Source of the DNA: Neorickettsia findlayensis
Lineage (GTDB): Bacteria; Pseudomonadota; Alphaproteobacteria; Rickettsiales; Anaplasmataceae
Direction: 5' to 3'
Length of the DNA: 64,000 bases
Assembly: GCF_009856525.1 (NCBI RefSeq)
Contig: NZ_CP047224.1
Location: forward strand, 620,001-684,000
The translations under genes were made by a program, and so were the position numbers. Positions 49,296 to 59,149 of the stretch are shown piece by piece. The notes below the pieces were generated by a model. That model did no database searches and had not been told where the DNA came from. It worked only from the letters and a program-made list of their open reading frames with translations. Each line of letters opens with the position of its first letter. Position 1 is the stretch's first letter.

Positions 49296-50591
49296 ATGCT
49301 ATTGAAAGAAGTTTATAGTCACGGTTTAAAAAGAAAATACGAAGTCGAGATACCGGCATCTGCCATAGATGCAGGTTTCAAAGAAGCCATTGAAGATAAG
49401 ATAAAGAGAAATGTTTATCGGGGTTTCAGAAAAGGCAAGACTCCTTTCGACATCGTTGTAAAACAAGAGGAGGGTCTGATAGAGAGTGTTATCGTAGACC
49501 AAGTCTACAGACATTGGTATGACATTAAGCAGAATGAAAAACTCGTTCTTTTTAATGATCACGAAGAAATTACAAGTATAGACACTACAGGGTACAAAGA
49601 GAGTAAAACTGCTGTCAGGTTCACTGTTGAGTGCGAGCTTCTCCCGCAGATCCCAAAGATAGACTTTTCCCAGGTGAAGCTCAAAACCAAAACATTTGAG
49701 ATATCTGAGGAAGACGTGGAAAAGTATAAGCAGAAAATGAAAGAGCAGCTCGTCGATTGGATTGATCTTGCTCAATCTGAAACAATAGAGAAAGGGGATA
49801 GGATCGTTGTGGATCTACGCGGTAAAATTGGCGATGAAGCATTCAGAGGTGGCCAGCTTGATAACTTCGAATGTCAGATCGGCGATGGAAAAGTAATTAC
49901 CTCCTTAAGTGACGGGCTGATTGGTATGAAAATCGGCGAAGAACGATTCATTCCGGTGCTGTTCCCAGAAGACTATCATGATGTTGCGGTTGCAGGTAAA
50001 AACGCTGTTTTCCGTGCTTTAGTAAAGAGTGGAAAGAGATCGCAGAAAGTTCCAGATCCAGAAGCTGCACTACTTCAGTGCTTGTCCTGCAAGACAGATG
50101 GTGAAGCTAATGAGAAAGTGAGAAAACTCATCGGCTCGGAATGCTCAAAAAGGATTAATGAACTTCTCAGGAGTCAGGTCGAAGACCAATTAGAGCAATA
50201 TGATTTCCAAGTTCCAGAGTCGCTTTTGGAAAGACAAGAACGTTATGCCAAGATTGATCATCCGAGCATTTCTGCAGATGACATCAAAAAGGAGGCTATA
50301 CGAAGAACCAAGCTTTCACTTATCCTGGCTGAGTTCGCAGCAGAGAGAAACATATCGATTGATAAGAGTGACGTTGCCCGTCATCTGTTAAATGTCTCTA
50401 TGGCCGCTGGTCTGGATGCAAGCTATCTGGCAGAGATATACAAAAACAATAAAGACTTTGCAGGCTCGGTGACCCTTAAGTTAATGGAAAGTAAGATATT
50501 TGCTGTATTACTAGAGACTGTACAAAAGGAGGCTGAACCTTCGACAGTTGATGAAATACTCGGCCATGTGCAAGAAAAAATTGGGACATAG
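49296..50591 (+). CDS. tig: Trigger factor
   Basis: Ribosome-bound chaperone and prolyl isomerase that receives nascent chains. The N-terminal signature GFRKGKTPFDIV (about residues 44-55) is the ribosome-docking loop. An FKBP-type domain follows (about 150-240), with GDRIVVDLRGKIGDEAFRGG and LIGMKIGEERFIPVLFPEDY. The C-terminal helical arm contains AEFAAERNISI. The 431-residue protein starts at the ATG at 49296; reading further upstream would translate the tRNA. It leads the tig-clpP-clpX proteostasis cluster. Confidence 0.95.
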   Translation: MLLKEVYSHGLKRKYEVEIPASAIDAGFKEAIEDKIKRNVYRGFRKGKTPFDIVVKQEEGLIESVIVDQVYRHWYDIKQNEKLVLFNDHEEITSIDTTGYKESKTAVRFTVECELLPQIPKIDFSQVKLKTKTFEISEEDVEKYKQKMKEQLVDWIDLAQSETIEKGDRIVVDLRGKIGDEAFRGGQLDNFECQIGDGKVITSLSDGLIGMKIGEERFIPVLFPEDYHDVAVAGKNAVFRALVKSGKRSQKVPDPEAALLQCLSCKTDGEANEKVRKLIGSECSKRINELLRSQVEDQLEQYDFQVPESLLERQERYAKIDHPSISADDIKKEAIRRTKLSLILAEFAAERNISIDKSDVARHLLNVSMAAGLDASYLAEIYKNNKDFAGSVTLKLMESKIFAVLLETVQKEAEPSTVDEILGHVQEKIGT

Positions 50592-50603
50592 GTATAGGCA
50601 CGG

Positions 50604-51239
50604 ATGAAAATGGACACTCTTATCAAAGAAAAAATGAACCTTGTTCCGATGGTGGTTGATCAAACACCTAGAGGCGAGAGGGCATACGATATATTTTCGA
50701 GGCTCTTGAAGGAACGTGTTGTCTTTCTCACAGGACCGATAGAGGATGGGATGGCTAGTCTCATAGTCGCGCAGCTCCTTTTTCTCGAAGCGGAAAACCC
50801 CGAAAAAGATATTTTTATGTATATCAATTCTCCGGGTGGTGTCGTGACTGCTGGCCTTTCAATATATGATACAATGCAGTACATAAGGCCGTCTGTCTCA
50901 ACTGTCTGTGTTGGTCAAGCCGCTTCTGCTGCTTCTCTGATACTTGCTTCAGGTGCAGAGGGGAAGCGTTTTGCTCTTCCGCACTCGCGGGTAATGGTAC
51001 ATCAGCCCTCCGGTGGAGTGCGTGGCCAGGCGACTGATATGGAGATTCACGTAAAGGAGATATTGAAACTCAAGAGAATGATCAATGAGATCTACCGGAA
51101 GCATACAGGTGAAACAATAAAGAAAATAGAGACATTGCTTGAGAGAGACACCTTCTTGAGCCCGGAAGAAGCAAAAAAAGTTGGCTTAATTGATGACATA
51201 ATCACACAGAGGAAAGAGGGTAGTGGTAAACAAGAGTGA
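50604..51239 (+). CDS. clpP: ATP-dependent Clp protease proteolytic subunit
   Basis: Serine protease that forms a barrel and degrades proteins fed by ClpX or ClpA. The catalytic serine is in [10 protein letters not shown] (about residue 102) and the histidine in [12 protein letters not shown] (about residue 127). The propeptide-type start [24 protein letters not shown] and the [19 protein letters not shown] segment are standard. The 211-residue length is normal. Its 3' end overlaps clpX by 17 bp. Confidence 0.97.
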   Translation: MKMDTLIKEKMNLVPMVVDQTPRGERAYDIFSRLLKERVVFLTGPIEDGMASLIVAQLLFLEAENPEKDIFMYINSPGGVVTAGLSIYDTMQYIRPSVSTVCVGQAASAASLILASGAEGKRFALPHSRVMVHQPSGGVRGQATDMEIHVKEILKLKRMINEIYRKHTGETIKKIETLLERDTFLSPEEAKKVGLIDDIITQRKEGSGKQE

Positions 51240-52425
51240 TCTACTTCCGAAGTGCTCTTTTTGCGGTGAGACGGAAGATAAAGTACGGAAACTTGTTGCA
51301 GGTATGTCCGCATTTATCTGCGACAGGTGTATAGCGTTATGTTCTAACGTACTCAGTGAAGAAATTACTCTTGAAGCAGCTTCTGCGGAAAGGTTCACTC
51401 CGAAGGACATAAAGAAATACTTTGATTCTTTCATCACGGCTCAAGAAGACGCAAAAAAAATACTGTCTGTTGCGGTTTATAACCACTACAAATCCTTCGT
51501 GGGTAGTAGACCTAATATGAAGGATGTTGAAATCACAAAATCTAATATTCTCATTATTGGACCCACTGGTTGTGGAAAAACCCTCTTTGCGAAGACATTG
51601 GCACGTTTTCTGAATGTACCATTCGCAATTTGTGATGCTACAAGTATTACTGAGGCTGGATATGTAGGCGATGACGTAGAAAATATCTTGAGGATGCTTC
51701 TACAATCTGCTGACTACAACGTTGAAGCAGCACAAAGAGGAATAGTTTACATTGATGAAATTGATAAAATTTCCAGAAAATCAGATAGTCCGTCCATAAC
51801 AAGGGACGTTTCTGGTGAAGGCGTTCAACAAGCCTTGCTCAAAATTATGGAAGGAACAATTGCATCTGTTCCTCCTCAGGGCGGGCGCAAGCACCCAAAC
51901 CAGGAAACAATACAAATCGATACAACTAACATATTGTTTATCTGTGGTGGTGCTTTCGTAGGACTAGACAATATAATTGCAAATCGTCGAAGCAGTAATA
52001 CAATGGGTTTTAAATCTGAGCTTCAAAGTAAAGAGGTTTCTCCAAAAATACTGAAGAAAGTCGAACCTGAGGATCTGGTCAAATTTGGCATGATTCCTGA
52101 GTTTGTTGGACGATTGCCTGTAATCGGAGTACTTGATGAATTAACAGAAGAAAATTTGGTGGAAATACTGTCGGTGCCAAAAAATGCCCTAGTAAGACAG
52201 TATGTATGCTTGTTCGGAATGGATAATATACAACTCTCCTTTAGTGATGAGGCACTCAAAGCAGTAGCTCGTGCAGCAATCAAAAGAAAGGTCGGTGCTA
52301 GAGGGCTGAGATCAATTATGGAGTCTGTGCTACGCAATTACATGTTTGAACTCCCGAGTAACAAAGATGTTAAAACTCTTATTATCACAGAGGATATCGT
52401 ACGTGCAGAGATGACAAACGATTAG
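51223..52425 (+). CDS. clpX: ATP-dependent Clp protease ATPase subunit ClpX
   Basis: AAA+ unfoldase that delivers tagged proteins to ClpP. The zinc finger has C11, C14, C33 and C36. Walker A is GPTGCGKT (about 110-117), Walker B is [10 protein letters not shown] (about 171-180), and RGGSVP-type pore and sensor regions include [10 protein letters not shown] and [10 protein letters not shown]. The 400-residue length is slightly short. The GTG start at 51223 lies within clpP, preceded by AGGAAAGAGGG, a good ribosome-binding site. It is the last gene of the cluster; a hairpin at 52490 follows. Confidence 0.97.
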   Translation: MVNKSDLLPKCSFCGETEDKVRKLVAGMSAFICDRCIALCSNVLSEEITLEAASAERFTPKDIKKYFDSFITAQEDAKKILSVAVYNHYKSFVGSRPNMKDVEITKSNILIIGPTGCGKTLFAKTLARFLNVPFAICDATSITEAGYVGDDVENILRMLLQSADYNVEAAQRGIVYIDEIDKISRKSDSPSITRDVSGEGVQQALLKIMEGTIASVPPQGGRKHPNQETIQIDTTNILFICGGAFVGLDNIIANRRSSNTMGFKSELQSKEVSPKILKKVEPEDLVKFGMIPEFVGRLPVIGVLDELTEENLVEILSVPKNALVRQYVCLFGMDNIQLSFSDEALKAVARAAIKRKVGARGLRSIMESVLRNYMFELPSNKDVKTLIITEDIVRAEMTND

Positions 52426-53137
52426 TTCTGTTCCATCTACTTGACATCACGCAATTAACTGTAGAGGATCTTTTTGCCTTGGTAGCGTTATTTTTCCTTC
52501 GGAGAAATTTTCGGGCAGTGTAAACAAGATTCAGCGCCAATTTACAAACTGACAGTGTGTTTCTCGGGTTTTGTATTTTTGTTTCTAATCCCATGACCAG
52601 AAACTCGGTTCGGCACCAATGTTAAGGTCGTAATATATGGAAAATCTTCAAACCTAAGAGAATGACACAATAACAGTTTTCTTATATTTTTGTAAGTTCG
52701 CACAGTTTAACGAAATTTCTATCTCATACACCGTCCGGGATAAACTGCAATTAAAATAGATAAGTTCAAAATTTATTGCTGTAGAACTAGCTTAAATTTC
52801 AACTCATCAAATGAAGTGCCCACTTCTCTCAATACATAACGATCATATACACAAAATTTTTCTATTCAAAAAGTACCCAGGTACATCAAGACATAGGTAA
52901 CCTACTATAGCAAGATAGTATTAAATACGGATTTCTCAACTTTTGCTTCCACTGGTTCAGCATTTAAGTTAAGTAATATGGCATTCGTTAATAGTAAAAG
53001 AGTGTATGGTTAACAAATATACTTTTGAAGTGTTCTGTAACACTAGAAAAGAGCCAACTTTATTGGTCTGCCGGATATCTTTTAGAGCAGCATAAAACCA
53101 TACCCCACAAACGGATTGCTAACCGGAGATTCAGAAA
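52426..53137. other. 712-bp gene-free interval
   Basis: The longest stretch without a gene. It holds the clpX terminator near its left end. An exact TTGACA (52441-52446) has only a weak -10 (GAGGAT) at 17 bp. A 6-bp inverted repeat TACTAT/ATAGTA (52903-52908, 52915-52920) lies in the middle. It is AT-rich, with no frame, tRNA, tmRNA or RNase P signature that I could find. A small RNA or a decayed gene is possible but not shown. Confidence 0.4.
52490..52508 (+). terminator. Hairpin terminator after clpX
   Basis: An 8-bp stem (52490-52497 with 52501-52508, one T-G pair) closes a TTC loop and runs into TTT. It is 65 nt after the clpX stop. Confidence 0.45.
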
Positions 53138-53437
53138 ATGACCGACGAATTCTTTCTACGGAAAATAATTGAGACAAATAGAAATAATGCAGAAAGAGCA
53201 TTATGGCGGGCTGTAATACTTCAGGCCTTCATGGACTCCCTTACAGAAAGCAAACGCACCGAGGATCGTCTAGCAAGAATTTCAGCACGTGGATGGCTTC
53301 TCGGAATGTGCCATGACTTTAGGATAGTCTGCGCACTGGCAGGATATGACCCATACTACGTAAGGAGAAGAGCCCAAAAATTTATGAATGAAAAAAAACA
53401 ACTTAATCAGCTTCTTAGAAAAATAAAAGACTCATGA
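53138..53437 (+). CDS. Small conserved-looking hypothetical protein
   Basis: A 99-residue, basic helical protein. The core ALWRAVILQAFMDSL followed by ISARGWLLGMCHDFRIVC and ALAGYDPYYVRRRAQKFM looks like a compact family in which W-L-x-G, H-D-F and A-G-x-D-P are fixed; I have a general impression of similar small proteins in Rickettsiales and phages but cannot name the family. CGGAG about 9 nt before the ATG is a fair ribosome-binding site. Its stop overlaps the end of the convergent glyS by 6 bp. Confidence 0.6.
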   Translation: MTDEFFLRKIIETNRNNAERALWRAVILQAFMDSLTESKRTEDRLARISARGWLLGMCHDFRIVCALAGYDPYYVRRRAQKFMNEKKQLNQLLRKIKDS

Positions 53438-55522
53438 AAAGTTTCTAGATAGAACCTTGAAATCACACAATTCATCCAGGGTTTCAGTTATTGATAGTAA
53501 CAACCCAATGCGATTCTTCTTAAGTTCATGATCTTCAACATTAACAAGCACACTATCCATAAAAACCGTGATTGGTTTTAAAAGACCAGTGCATTGTAAA
53601 AAGACCATTTCAAAATTACGCTCCTTTACGGCATTACTAAAAAGTGGTCGAAAAACCTCAAACTCTTGTATAAGGCTCATCTCTTCTGGTAGGACGAGTA
53701 CTTTTTTACTAAACTTTGCTTTGGCAGAATCAGAAAAGCCCCTAAGGATACCCATCATCCTTTTGTAAAGCTGCACGAACTCAATGCCTTCAGCTTGCTT
53801 AAGCCACCTAGAAATAGCAATGCACTTCTCTGTTAGTACTAGAGGACGCGTAATTCCATCACTGACCGAAGCGAAAACTGCTTGACTCACCCCCCTTTTG
53901 AATAGAAGCGCTTTCAGGCGTTCGGAAAAGAAATTTAATGTAAAATTCACCACATCATCTTTCTTCTGCTTCTCCTCATCAGAACCGGCACCAATCTTCT
54001 TAATAAGAGAAAAAAACAAAGACGATGGATACAAATCAATTGCCTTCATTAAGAAAACCTGGAGTGGAACATCCAGCTTATTTTCTATGATGATACGTAA
54101 CACACCAATAGCTGAGCGCCGTATACCGAGCGGATCCCGAGTAGAAGTAACTTTCTCTTTTACACTAATCAAACCAACTAAAGTATCTATTTTATCAGCT
54201 AGCGCAAGCGTCACCGTAACGGGAGCAGTCGGGCAAAAATCCGCCGCATCGACAGGTAGATACTGATCCCTAACTGCATCAATAATTTCAACATCTGTCT
54301 CACCACACAGGCTTAAGTAATGAGAACCCATAAAACCAGCTAGCTTGGGAAAATCACGAACAAACGTTGTCAACAAATCCAGCTTAGCAAGCTCAGCGGC
54401 TTCCTCCACTTTTATAATAGAAGCGTTCGGAACCCAAAACGCAATAAACTTCGCCAATGCCCTAACACGTTGTACTTTCTCACTAAAGCTACCCAATCTC
54501 TTGTGAAAAATTAGCTGTTTCAGTTTTGGACCCAGTTCGCACAAGGGATTTTTAGAATCAATCAGAACCATTGACGCTGCATCAGCCAATCTTGCTGTAA
54601 TCACGCGCTCATATCCCCTAATTGGTGCATCGCTAGCAATCGAACTCACAAATACAAATTTATTCAGAAGCCTACCATTCTTTGACACCGGAAAAACTTT
54701 CTGGTGAGAAACAATAACTGTTTCTATTATGCGTTCATGGAGCCCCAGAAATGACTGCGGGAATGAGCCCAGGAGTACATTAGGCGATTCGGTAATTCCA
54801 ACAACTTCATTCAATGACTCCTCCGTCACGCAGACAGAAAATCCATGCTTGGCCTCCAGCTGAGATATTTGCTCTTTTACAAGGTTCTCTCTTTCAACCT
54901 GGGACAGAATAACACCACCTTTCATCAAAATGGACTGATATTCCTCAGCAGATGTGATTTTGATTTTTTGCAAAGCAGGATCAACATAAGGACCCACTGT
55001 TACCGCTCCCGCAGTATAATGATGGAACTGCACAGGAATGATGGATTTTCCAAGCATACAAACAATGCTTTTTATTGGCCTGATCCAGTTTAGAGAATAA
55101 TTTCCCCACCGCATTGACCTAGGCCATGAAAAACTCCCAAGTATAGCCTCGATCCGTTGTCTCATAATGTCATCTATGCAGAGCACTTTCCCTGCAACTG
55201 GAGCAAAATAATATTCTTTATTTCCAATACTCTTGATATATAAATCCGAAGTACTAGTACCCATTGAAGTGGCAAACCTCTCCACAACAGAAAGATCTGA
55301 ACCAACACTTGGACCCTTTTTATCAACTTTTTGATTTACGAGGTCGCTGTTTACATCATCTATGAGTACTGCTACCCTCCTGCAACTGGTAAAGACTTCT
55401 ATCTTTCCAACACTTAGGTCCGTAGTAGCGGATGAAAAAAGGTCAAAGAAACTTTTCTGCGCATAACTTTGCAGAGCTACAGGCATTTCTTCAGACAAAA
55501 TTTCTAGAAGAAACTTAGGCAC
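53432..55522 (-). CDS. glyS: Glycyl-tRNA synthetase beta subunit
   Basis: Subunit of the tetrameric bacterial GlyRS, carrying the tRNA-binding body. The N-terminus MPKFLLEILSEEMPVALQ matches the family start (LLxEIGTEELP-type). Other segments in order are FPKSMRWG-like FSWPRSMRWGNY, FVFVSSI, KLGSFSEKVQRV and HYLSLCGE, and ALADKIDTLVG near 450-470. The 696-residue length is normal. It overlaps glyQ by 8 bp, giving the usual glyQ-glyS order. Confidence 0.95.
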   Translation of the reverse strand: MPKFLLEILSEEMPVALQSYAQKSFFDLFSSATTDLSVGKIEVFTSCRRVAVLIDDVNSDLVNQKVDKKGPSVGSDLSVVERFATSMGTSTSDLYIKSIGNKEYYFAPVAGKVLCIDDIMRQRIEAILGSFSWPRSMRWGNYSLNWIRPIKSIVCMLGKSIIPVQFHHYTAGAVTVGPYVDPALQKIKITSAEEYQSILMKGGVILSQVERENLVKEQISQLEAKHGFSVCVTEESLNEVVGITESPNVLLGSFPQSFLGLHERIIETVIVSHQKVFPVSKNGRLLNKFVFVSSIASDAPIRGYERVITARLADAASMVLIDSKNPLCELGPKLKQLIFHKRLGSFSEKVQRVRALAKFIAFWVPNASIIKVEEAAELAKLDLLTTFVRDFPKLAGFMGSHYLSLCGETDVEIIDAVRDQYLPVDAADFCPTAPVTVTLALADKIDTLVGLISVKEKVTSTRDPLGIRRSAIGVLRIIIENKLDVPLQVFLMKAIDLYPSSLFFSLIKKIGAGSDEEKQKKDDVVNFTLNFFSERLKALLFKRGVSQAVFASVSDGITRPLVLTEKCIAISRWLKQAEGIEFVQLYKRMMGILRGFSDSAKAKFSKKVLVLPEEMSLIQEFEVFRPLFSNAVKERNFEMVFLQCTGLLKPITVFMDSVLVNVEDHELKKNRIGLLLSITETLDELCDFKVLSRNFS

Positions 55523-56381
55523 AAGACCCCTCCTGCTCTATAAAAAGCTCACAACACTGCTTCACCAAGCCCCTGATGTCCAAGATGTACTTAGCTCGTT
55601 CACTGACACTTATGAAACCCCTAGAATCGATAAGATTCAATATATGGCTTGTCTTAACACAATGGTCATATGCAACAAGCGGCAATTTTCTCTCTATAAA
55701 AATTTTTGCTTGGGCAACATTATCGTTAAATTGATTCAATAAAAGCTCATAGTCATAGGATTCTAGCGATGCAATAGAAAATTGACGCTCATTCTCGCCA
55801 TAGACTTGCATATACTTCACAGTGTCCTTGGAGTAGAATAGGCTTCCTACGTTGTCAACATCCTGCAAGTACATCGCAATCCTCTCCAAGCCGTAGGCTA
55901 ACTCTCCAGGGATACTACTTAGCGAAATCCCACCAACCTGCTGCATGTATGTAAATTGCGAGATCTCCATTCCATCACACCAGACCTCCCAGCCCATCCC
56001 CCATGCACCTACACTAGGATTCTCCCAATCATCTTCGACAAAACGTATATCATGATTACGTATATCGATACCAACGTGCTTTAGACTCTCTAGATAAAGG
56101 TCCTGTAAATTATCTGGGGAAGGTTTTATAAGCACCTGATACTGGTGGTGCTGATATAATCTATTTGGGTTCTTTCCATACATACCATCAGCCGGACGTA
56201 TTACAGGTTGAACATAAGCAATCTTTACATCCTCAGCTGAAATAGAAGAAAAAATTGTTGCAGGATGCAGAGTTGCGGCACCAAGCTCACTTGTATAAGG
56301 AAGCAAGATAGAACAACCGTATCCGCTCCAGTACTCTTCCAATTTTCTTATAAGACCGTAGAAACTACTTATGGACATCAT
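55515..56381 (-). CDS. glyQ: Glycyl-tRNA synthetase alpha subunit
   Basis: Catalytic subunit of bacterial GlyRS. Family motifs are SSFYGLIRKLEEYWSGYGCS, LGAATLHPAT, AYVQPVIRPADGMYGKNPNR, HHQYQVLIKPSPDN, DIRFVEDDWENPSVGAWGMG and GLERIAMYLQDV. The ATG at 56381 (or the next codon) is preferred because GlyQ proteins begin just before the FxGLI motif. The frame extends to a TTG at 56432, preceded by GAGGTAAGG, which would add 17 hydrophobic residues. Length from 56381 is 288 residues. Confidence 0.95.
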   Translation of the reverse strand: MMSISSFYGLIRKLEEYWSGYGCSILLPYTSELGAATLHPATIFSSISAEDVKIAYVQPVIRPADGMYGKNPNRLYQHHQYQVLIKPSPDNLQDLYLESLKHVGIDIRNHDIRFVEDDWENPSVGAWGMGWEVWCDGMEISQFTYMQQVGGISLSSIPGELAYGLERIAMYLQDVDNVGSLFYSKDTVKYMQVYGENERQFSIASLESYDYELLLNQFNDNVAQAKIFIERKLPLVAYDHCVKTSHILNLIDSRGFISVSERAKYILDIRGLVKQCCELFIEQEGSCA

Positions 56382-56467
56382 AAGCCCAAGTATTAAGAGC
56401 TCAGTATAAACTAAAGGTAAGGAGATATTCAATTACCTTACCTCGGGAAATCGACGATGGATGATCT

Positions 56468-57661
56468 TTATCTAAGCGCTTTAAATGCATTCACTATACG
56501 CGTACAAGCTTGCTCTAGTAGATCCATTGACAAAGCATAAGAAATCCTAAAATACCCTGGTACTCCAAACTCTTCCCCAGGCACAACCGCAACAGCGTGC
56601 TCCTCAAGAAGATACTCTGCAACATCGGAATCCGTTTTCACTTCGAAGCCACTGGGACTTTTCTTTCCGAAGAAGGCAGAACAAGAGAGAAAGAGGTAAA
56701 AACCACCATCTGGCTTATAACAGCACAACTCAGGCAACATAGAAAGCACTTCGACAGCCTTGTTTCTCTTCCTTTCAAAGATAGCAAGCCTTTCAGAAAG
56801 AACCTCTTGTCCCGAACGTAGTGCCCCTAAAGCAGCGGCCTGAGCTATTGTACATACACCGAACGTACTGTGCTCCTGTAATCTACACACCAGAGAAATG
56901 ACTGCTTTATCTGGAATGGCCGCATAACCTACCCGCCAACCGGTCATAGCATAACATTTAGAAACACCGTTTACTAAAATTATGCGCTCCCTCAACTCTG
57001 GTGCAACATTCGCGATATTGAGAAAGCTAGACTCCGCATAAGTGATATGCTCGTATATGTCATCGGATATGATATAGACCTGAGGATACGCTCTCAAGAC
57101 ACTAGCCAAATCCCTGAGTTCACTTTCTTGATAGCACACTCCGGATGGATTATTAGGTGAGTTGATCAGTATTGCTTTGGTTTTTGTGCTAAGTGCCTCC
57201 CGTATTGCGGGAATATTTATCTTAAAGTTTTTTGTACTTGGCACGACAACAGGCTTACCCGAAAAGATACGCACCATTTCACAATAAGAGACCCAATAAG
57301 GAGCAATAAGCACCACCTCATCCTCTGGATTAAGAATCGCACCAAGGATGTTATACAACACTTGCTTTGCTCCATTACTCACAACAATCTCATGCGGTGA
57401 ATAATGCAATGCATTATCACGGACAAACTTCGCAGCAATCTCCTCGCGAAGCACCATTGTTCCAGCAACAGGAGAGTAATTATCATCACAATCTTTTATG
57501 GCCTGTATGGCCATTTCCTGACCTAGAAAAGGTGTAGAAAAGTCAGGTTCCCCTATGCACAATGATATTACATCTTTTCCACGCGCCCTCAACTCACGCA
57601 CCCTACGTGTAGCCTCAGCCGTCGCAGAAGGTTTAATGCTCTCAAGCTTTTTTGACAACAT
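56468..57661 (-). CDS. aatA: Aspartate aminotransferase-type class I aminotransferase
   Basis: PLP enzyme of fold type I, probably aspartate aminotransferase (Ib subgroup). Landmarks are ISLCIGEPDFSTP (about 34-46), VVSNGAKQVLYN, INSPNNPSGVCY (about 166-177), the PLP site with lysine in VNGVSKCYAMTGWRVGY (about 230-246), and FRISYALSM near the C-terminus. The 397-residue length is normal. Substrate specificity cannot be fixed from sequence, but the alphaproteobacterial AatA pattern is closest. A hairpin lies in its leader at 57683. Confidence 0.9.
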   Translation of the reverse strand: MLSKKLESIKPSATAEATRRVRELRARGKDVISLCIGEPDFSTPFLGQEMAIQAIKDCDDNYSPVAGTMVLREEIAAKFVRDNALHYSPHEIVVSNGAKQVLYNILGAILNPEDEVVLIAPYWVSYCEMVRIFSGKPVVVPSTKNFKINIPAIREALSTKTKAILINSPNNPSGVCYQESELRDLASVLRAYPQVYIISDDIYEHITYAESSFLNIANVAPELRERIILVNGVSKCYAMTGWRVGYAAIPDKAVISLVCRLQEHSTFGVCTIAQAAALGALRSGQEVLSERLAIFERKRNKAVEVLSMLPELCCYKPDGGFYLFLSCSAFFGKKSPSGFEVKTDSDVAEYLLEEHAVAVVPGEEFGVPGYFRISYALSMDLLEQACTRIVNAFKALR

Positions 57662-57682
57662 AAATCAACACTCAATTAAACA

Positions 57683-57710
57683 AGCCCGCTCCTTCGGCAA
57701 AACACGGGCT
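57683..57710 (-). promoter_or_regulatory. Leader hairpin upstream of aminotransferase gene
   Basis: AGCCCG (57683-57688) pairs with CGGGCT (57705-57710), a G+C-rich 6-bp stem in an otherwise AT-rich leader, with a 16-nt loop. On the minus strand it lies 21 nt before the aatA ATG and could affect translation. The surrounding 290-bp divergent interval to ssb shows no other clear element. Confidence 0.3.
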
Positions 57711-57955
57711 CTTTAGTCCCTTGTCATACTTGGCAGTGCACGAAGTAAGCAACAATAACAGACATACCGATAAGACTCGCATTGTACAGCATTTTAAAGA
57801 CAGCTCAATTCTAAGTCAGCAGAACTGATCTTTCAATAAATGTAAATGAAAAACATGCCTTGATGAGTCTTTCATGTAACATTGATTGAAATTCTAGTTC
57901 ATGGAACTGTTTTGTGATATCCTTTCAAGCCGTCCGGACATGTAAAAGATGCAAT

Positions 57956-58411
57956 ATGATTAACAAAGTTATTTTGGTCGGCAACCTTGGTAAAGATCCA
58001 GAGGTACGTACCATGTCGAATGCAAAGCAGGTGGCCACTTTTTCATTAGCAACAACGGAAAATTGGAACGACAAAAATACGGGAGAGCGTGTTTCAAAAA
58101 CTGAGTGGCATCAAGTGGTTGTGTTCAACGAGCCTCTAATCAAGGTGATAAGCAACTACGTGAATAAAGGCACCCGCTTATACATTGAAGGTTCACTCCA
58201 AACAAGAAAATGGACGGATAACAATGGCATCGAAAGATACACAACCGAAGTTGTGTTAAACCCATTCAATTCAGTTTTAAAAATACTTAGTTCTCAGGGG
58301 AATGGTGAAGCTAATTACGCCGGAGCTCAATCCAACAATATAAAATCTGATTTGGGAACAGCAACAAATCACGTTGAAAATGTTCTAGATGACGATGATA
58401 TACCCTTTTGA
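57956..58411 (+). CDS. ssb: Single-stranded DNA-binding protein
   Basis: Tetrameric OB-fold protein that coats single-stranded DNA. The start [18 protein letters not shown] and [37 protein letters not shown] are all standard. The tail ends in DDDDIPF, the acidic tip that recruits partner proteins. From the ATG at 57956 the protein is 151 residues; the upstream in-frame codons give atypical sequence. Confidence 0.96.
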   Translation: MINKVILVGNLGKDPEVRTMSNAKQVATFSLATTENWNDKNTGERVSKTEWHQVVVFNEPLIKVISNYVNKGTRLYIEGSLQTRKWTDNNGIERYTTEVVLNPFNSVLKILSSQGNGEANYAGAQSNNIKSDLGTATNHVENVLDDDDIPF

Positions 58412-58543
58412 TTGGTGAGATTTCTGCAGTACACAGTTTTGGCTTCGAATTCTGTTGCCCGAACTTTGCGTGCAGGCTTGCTTACGCCTCCCAGGAAGTA
58501 TAGCAGAACGAGAGTCGTCTAGTGTACCTTCATCGAATATGTA

Positions 58544-59134
58544 TCAGCCGTGCCTTTCCATCTTTTCAATTAGTCTCGCCTTGATCTTTGCGAGCGTAAC
58601 AATGTTCTTTATTCTTCTCCTCAAAAAGTTCCGACTTTTTTCGAAGCCATCTGAGTAATCATCAGCAAACTTAACCATAAAAAGCGAATTCAAAGCCATG
58701 AGCGTCGCTCTTTTGCTGTAAAAAGAAAAACCTGTTGCGACATCACCGACGGCATGCCATAGAGAATCAGATAAATAAAACGAGCATTGCAATGATTCAA
58801 TAGAGCTTCCTGGTTTGAGTGCAAAACAAAATTTTGCTTTTATAAACTGTCTGTAATTTTTAAATTCCGAGTAAACGAGCGCCCTATTCCATAGAACAGA
58901 TTCTATCTTTTGCGAGACTTTCCCAACTGTGTAGTCAGAACAGAGCAGAGCTTTTTGCGTGACATAATCCTCAAAACATTCGAGAAATTTAACAACATTC
59001 TCATTATAGCAATACAGAAGATCCTCCGTTTGAGTTTCCTTTGCTGCAAACAACAACGTAGAATAATTCAACCCCATGAAATGGACAACGTCGACAAATT
59101 TGCTTGCCAACTCTACAAACCTATCATCTTTCAT
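58544..59134 (-). CDS. COQ9-family protein
   Basis: A 196-residue protein matching the COQ9 family (in bacteria called RpsU-divergently transcribed protein), a lipid-binding factor required in ubiquinone synthesis in mitochondria. The decisive stretch is SDSLWHAVGDVATGFSFYSKRATLMAL, which follows the family pattern D-x-x-W-x-x-x-GD-x-x-x-x-F-x-x-Y-x-KR-x-x-L, then FLRRRIKNIV. A role in quinone biosynthesis is inferred from COQ9. The ATG at 59134 is preferred over a TTG three codons upstream. It lies 15 bp after the transaldolase gene on the same strand. Confidence 0.82.
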   Translation of the reverse strand: MKDDRFVELASKFVDVVHFMGLNYSTLLFAAKETQTEDLLYCYNENVVKFLECFEDYVTQKALLCSDYTVGKVSQKIESVLWNRALVYSEFKNYRQFIKAKFCFALKPGSSIESLQCSFYLSDSLWHAVGDVATGFSFYSKRATLMALNSLFMVKFADDYSDGFEKSRNFLRRRIKNIVTLAKIKARLIEKMERHG

Positions 59135-59149
59135 GAGCAGCAAAAGAAA

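Noticed and set aside
57932-57939. 8-bp palindrome GTCCGGAC before ssb
   Set aside because: Short palindromes of this size are expected by chance and nothing else marks it.
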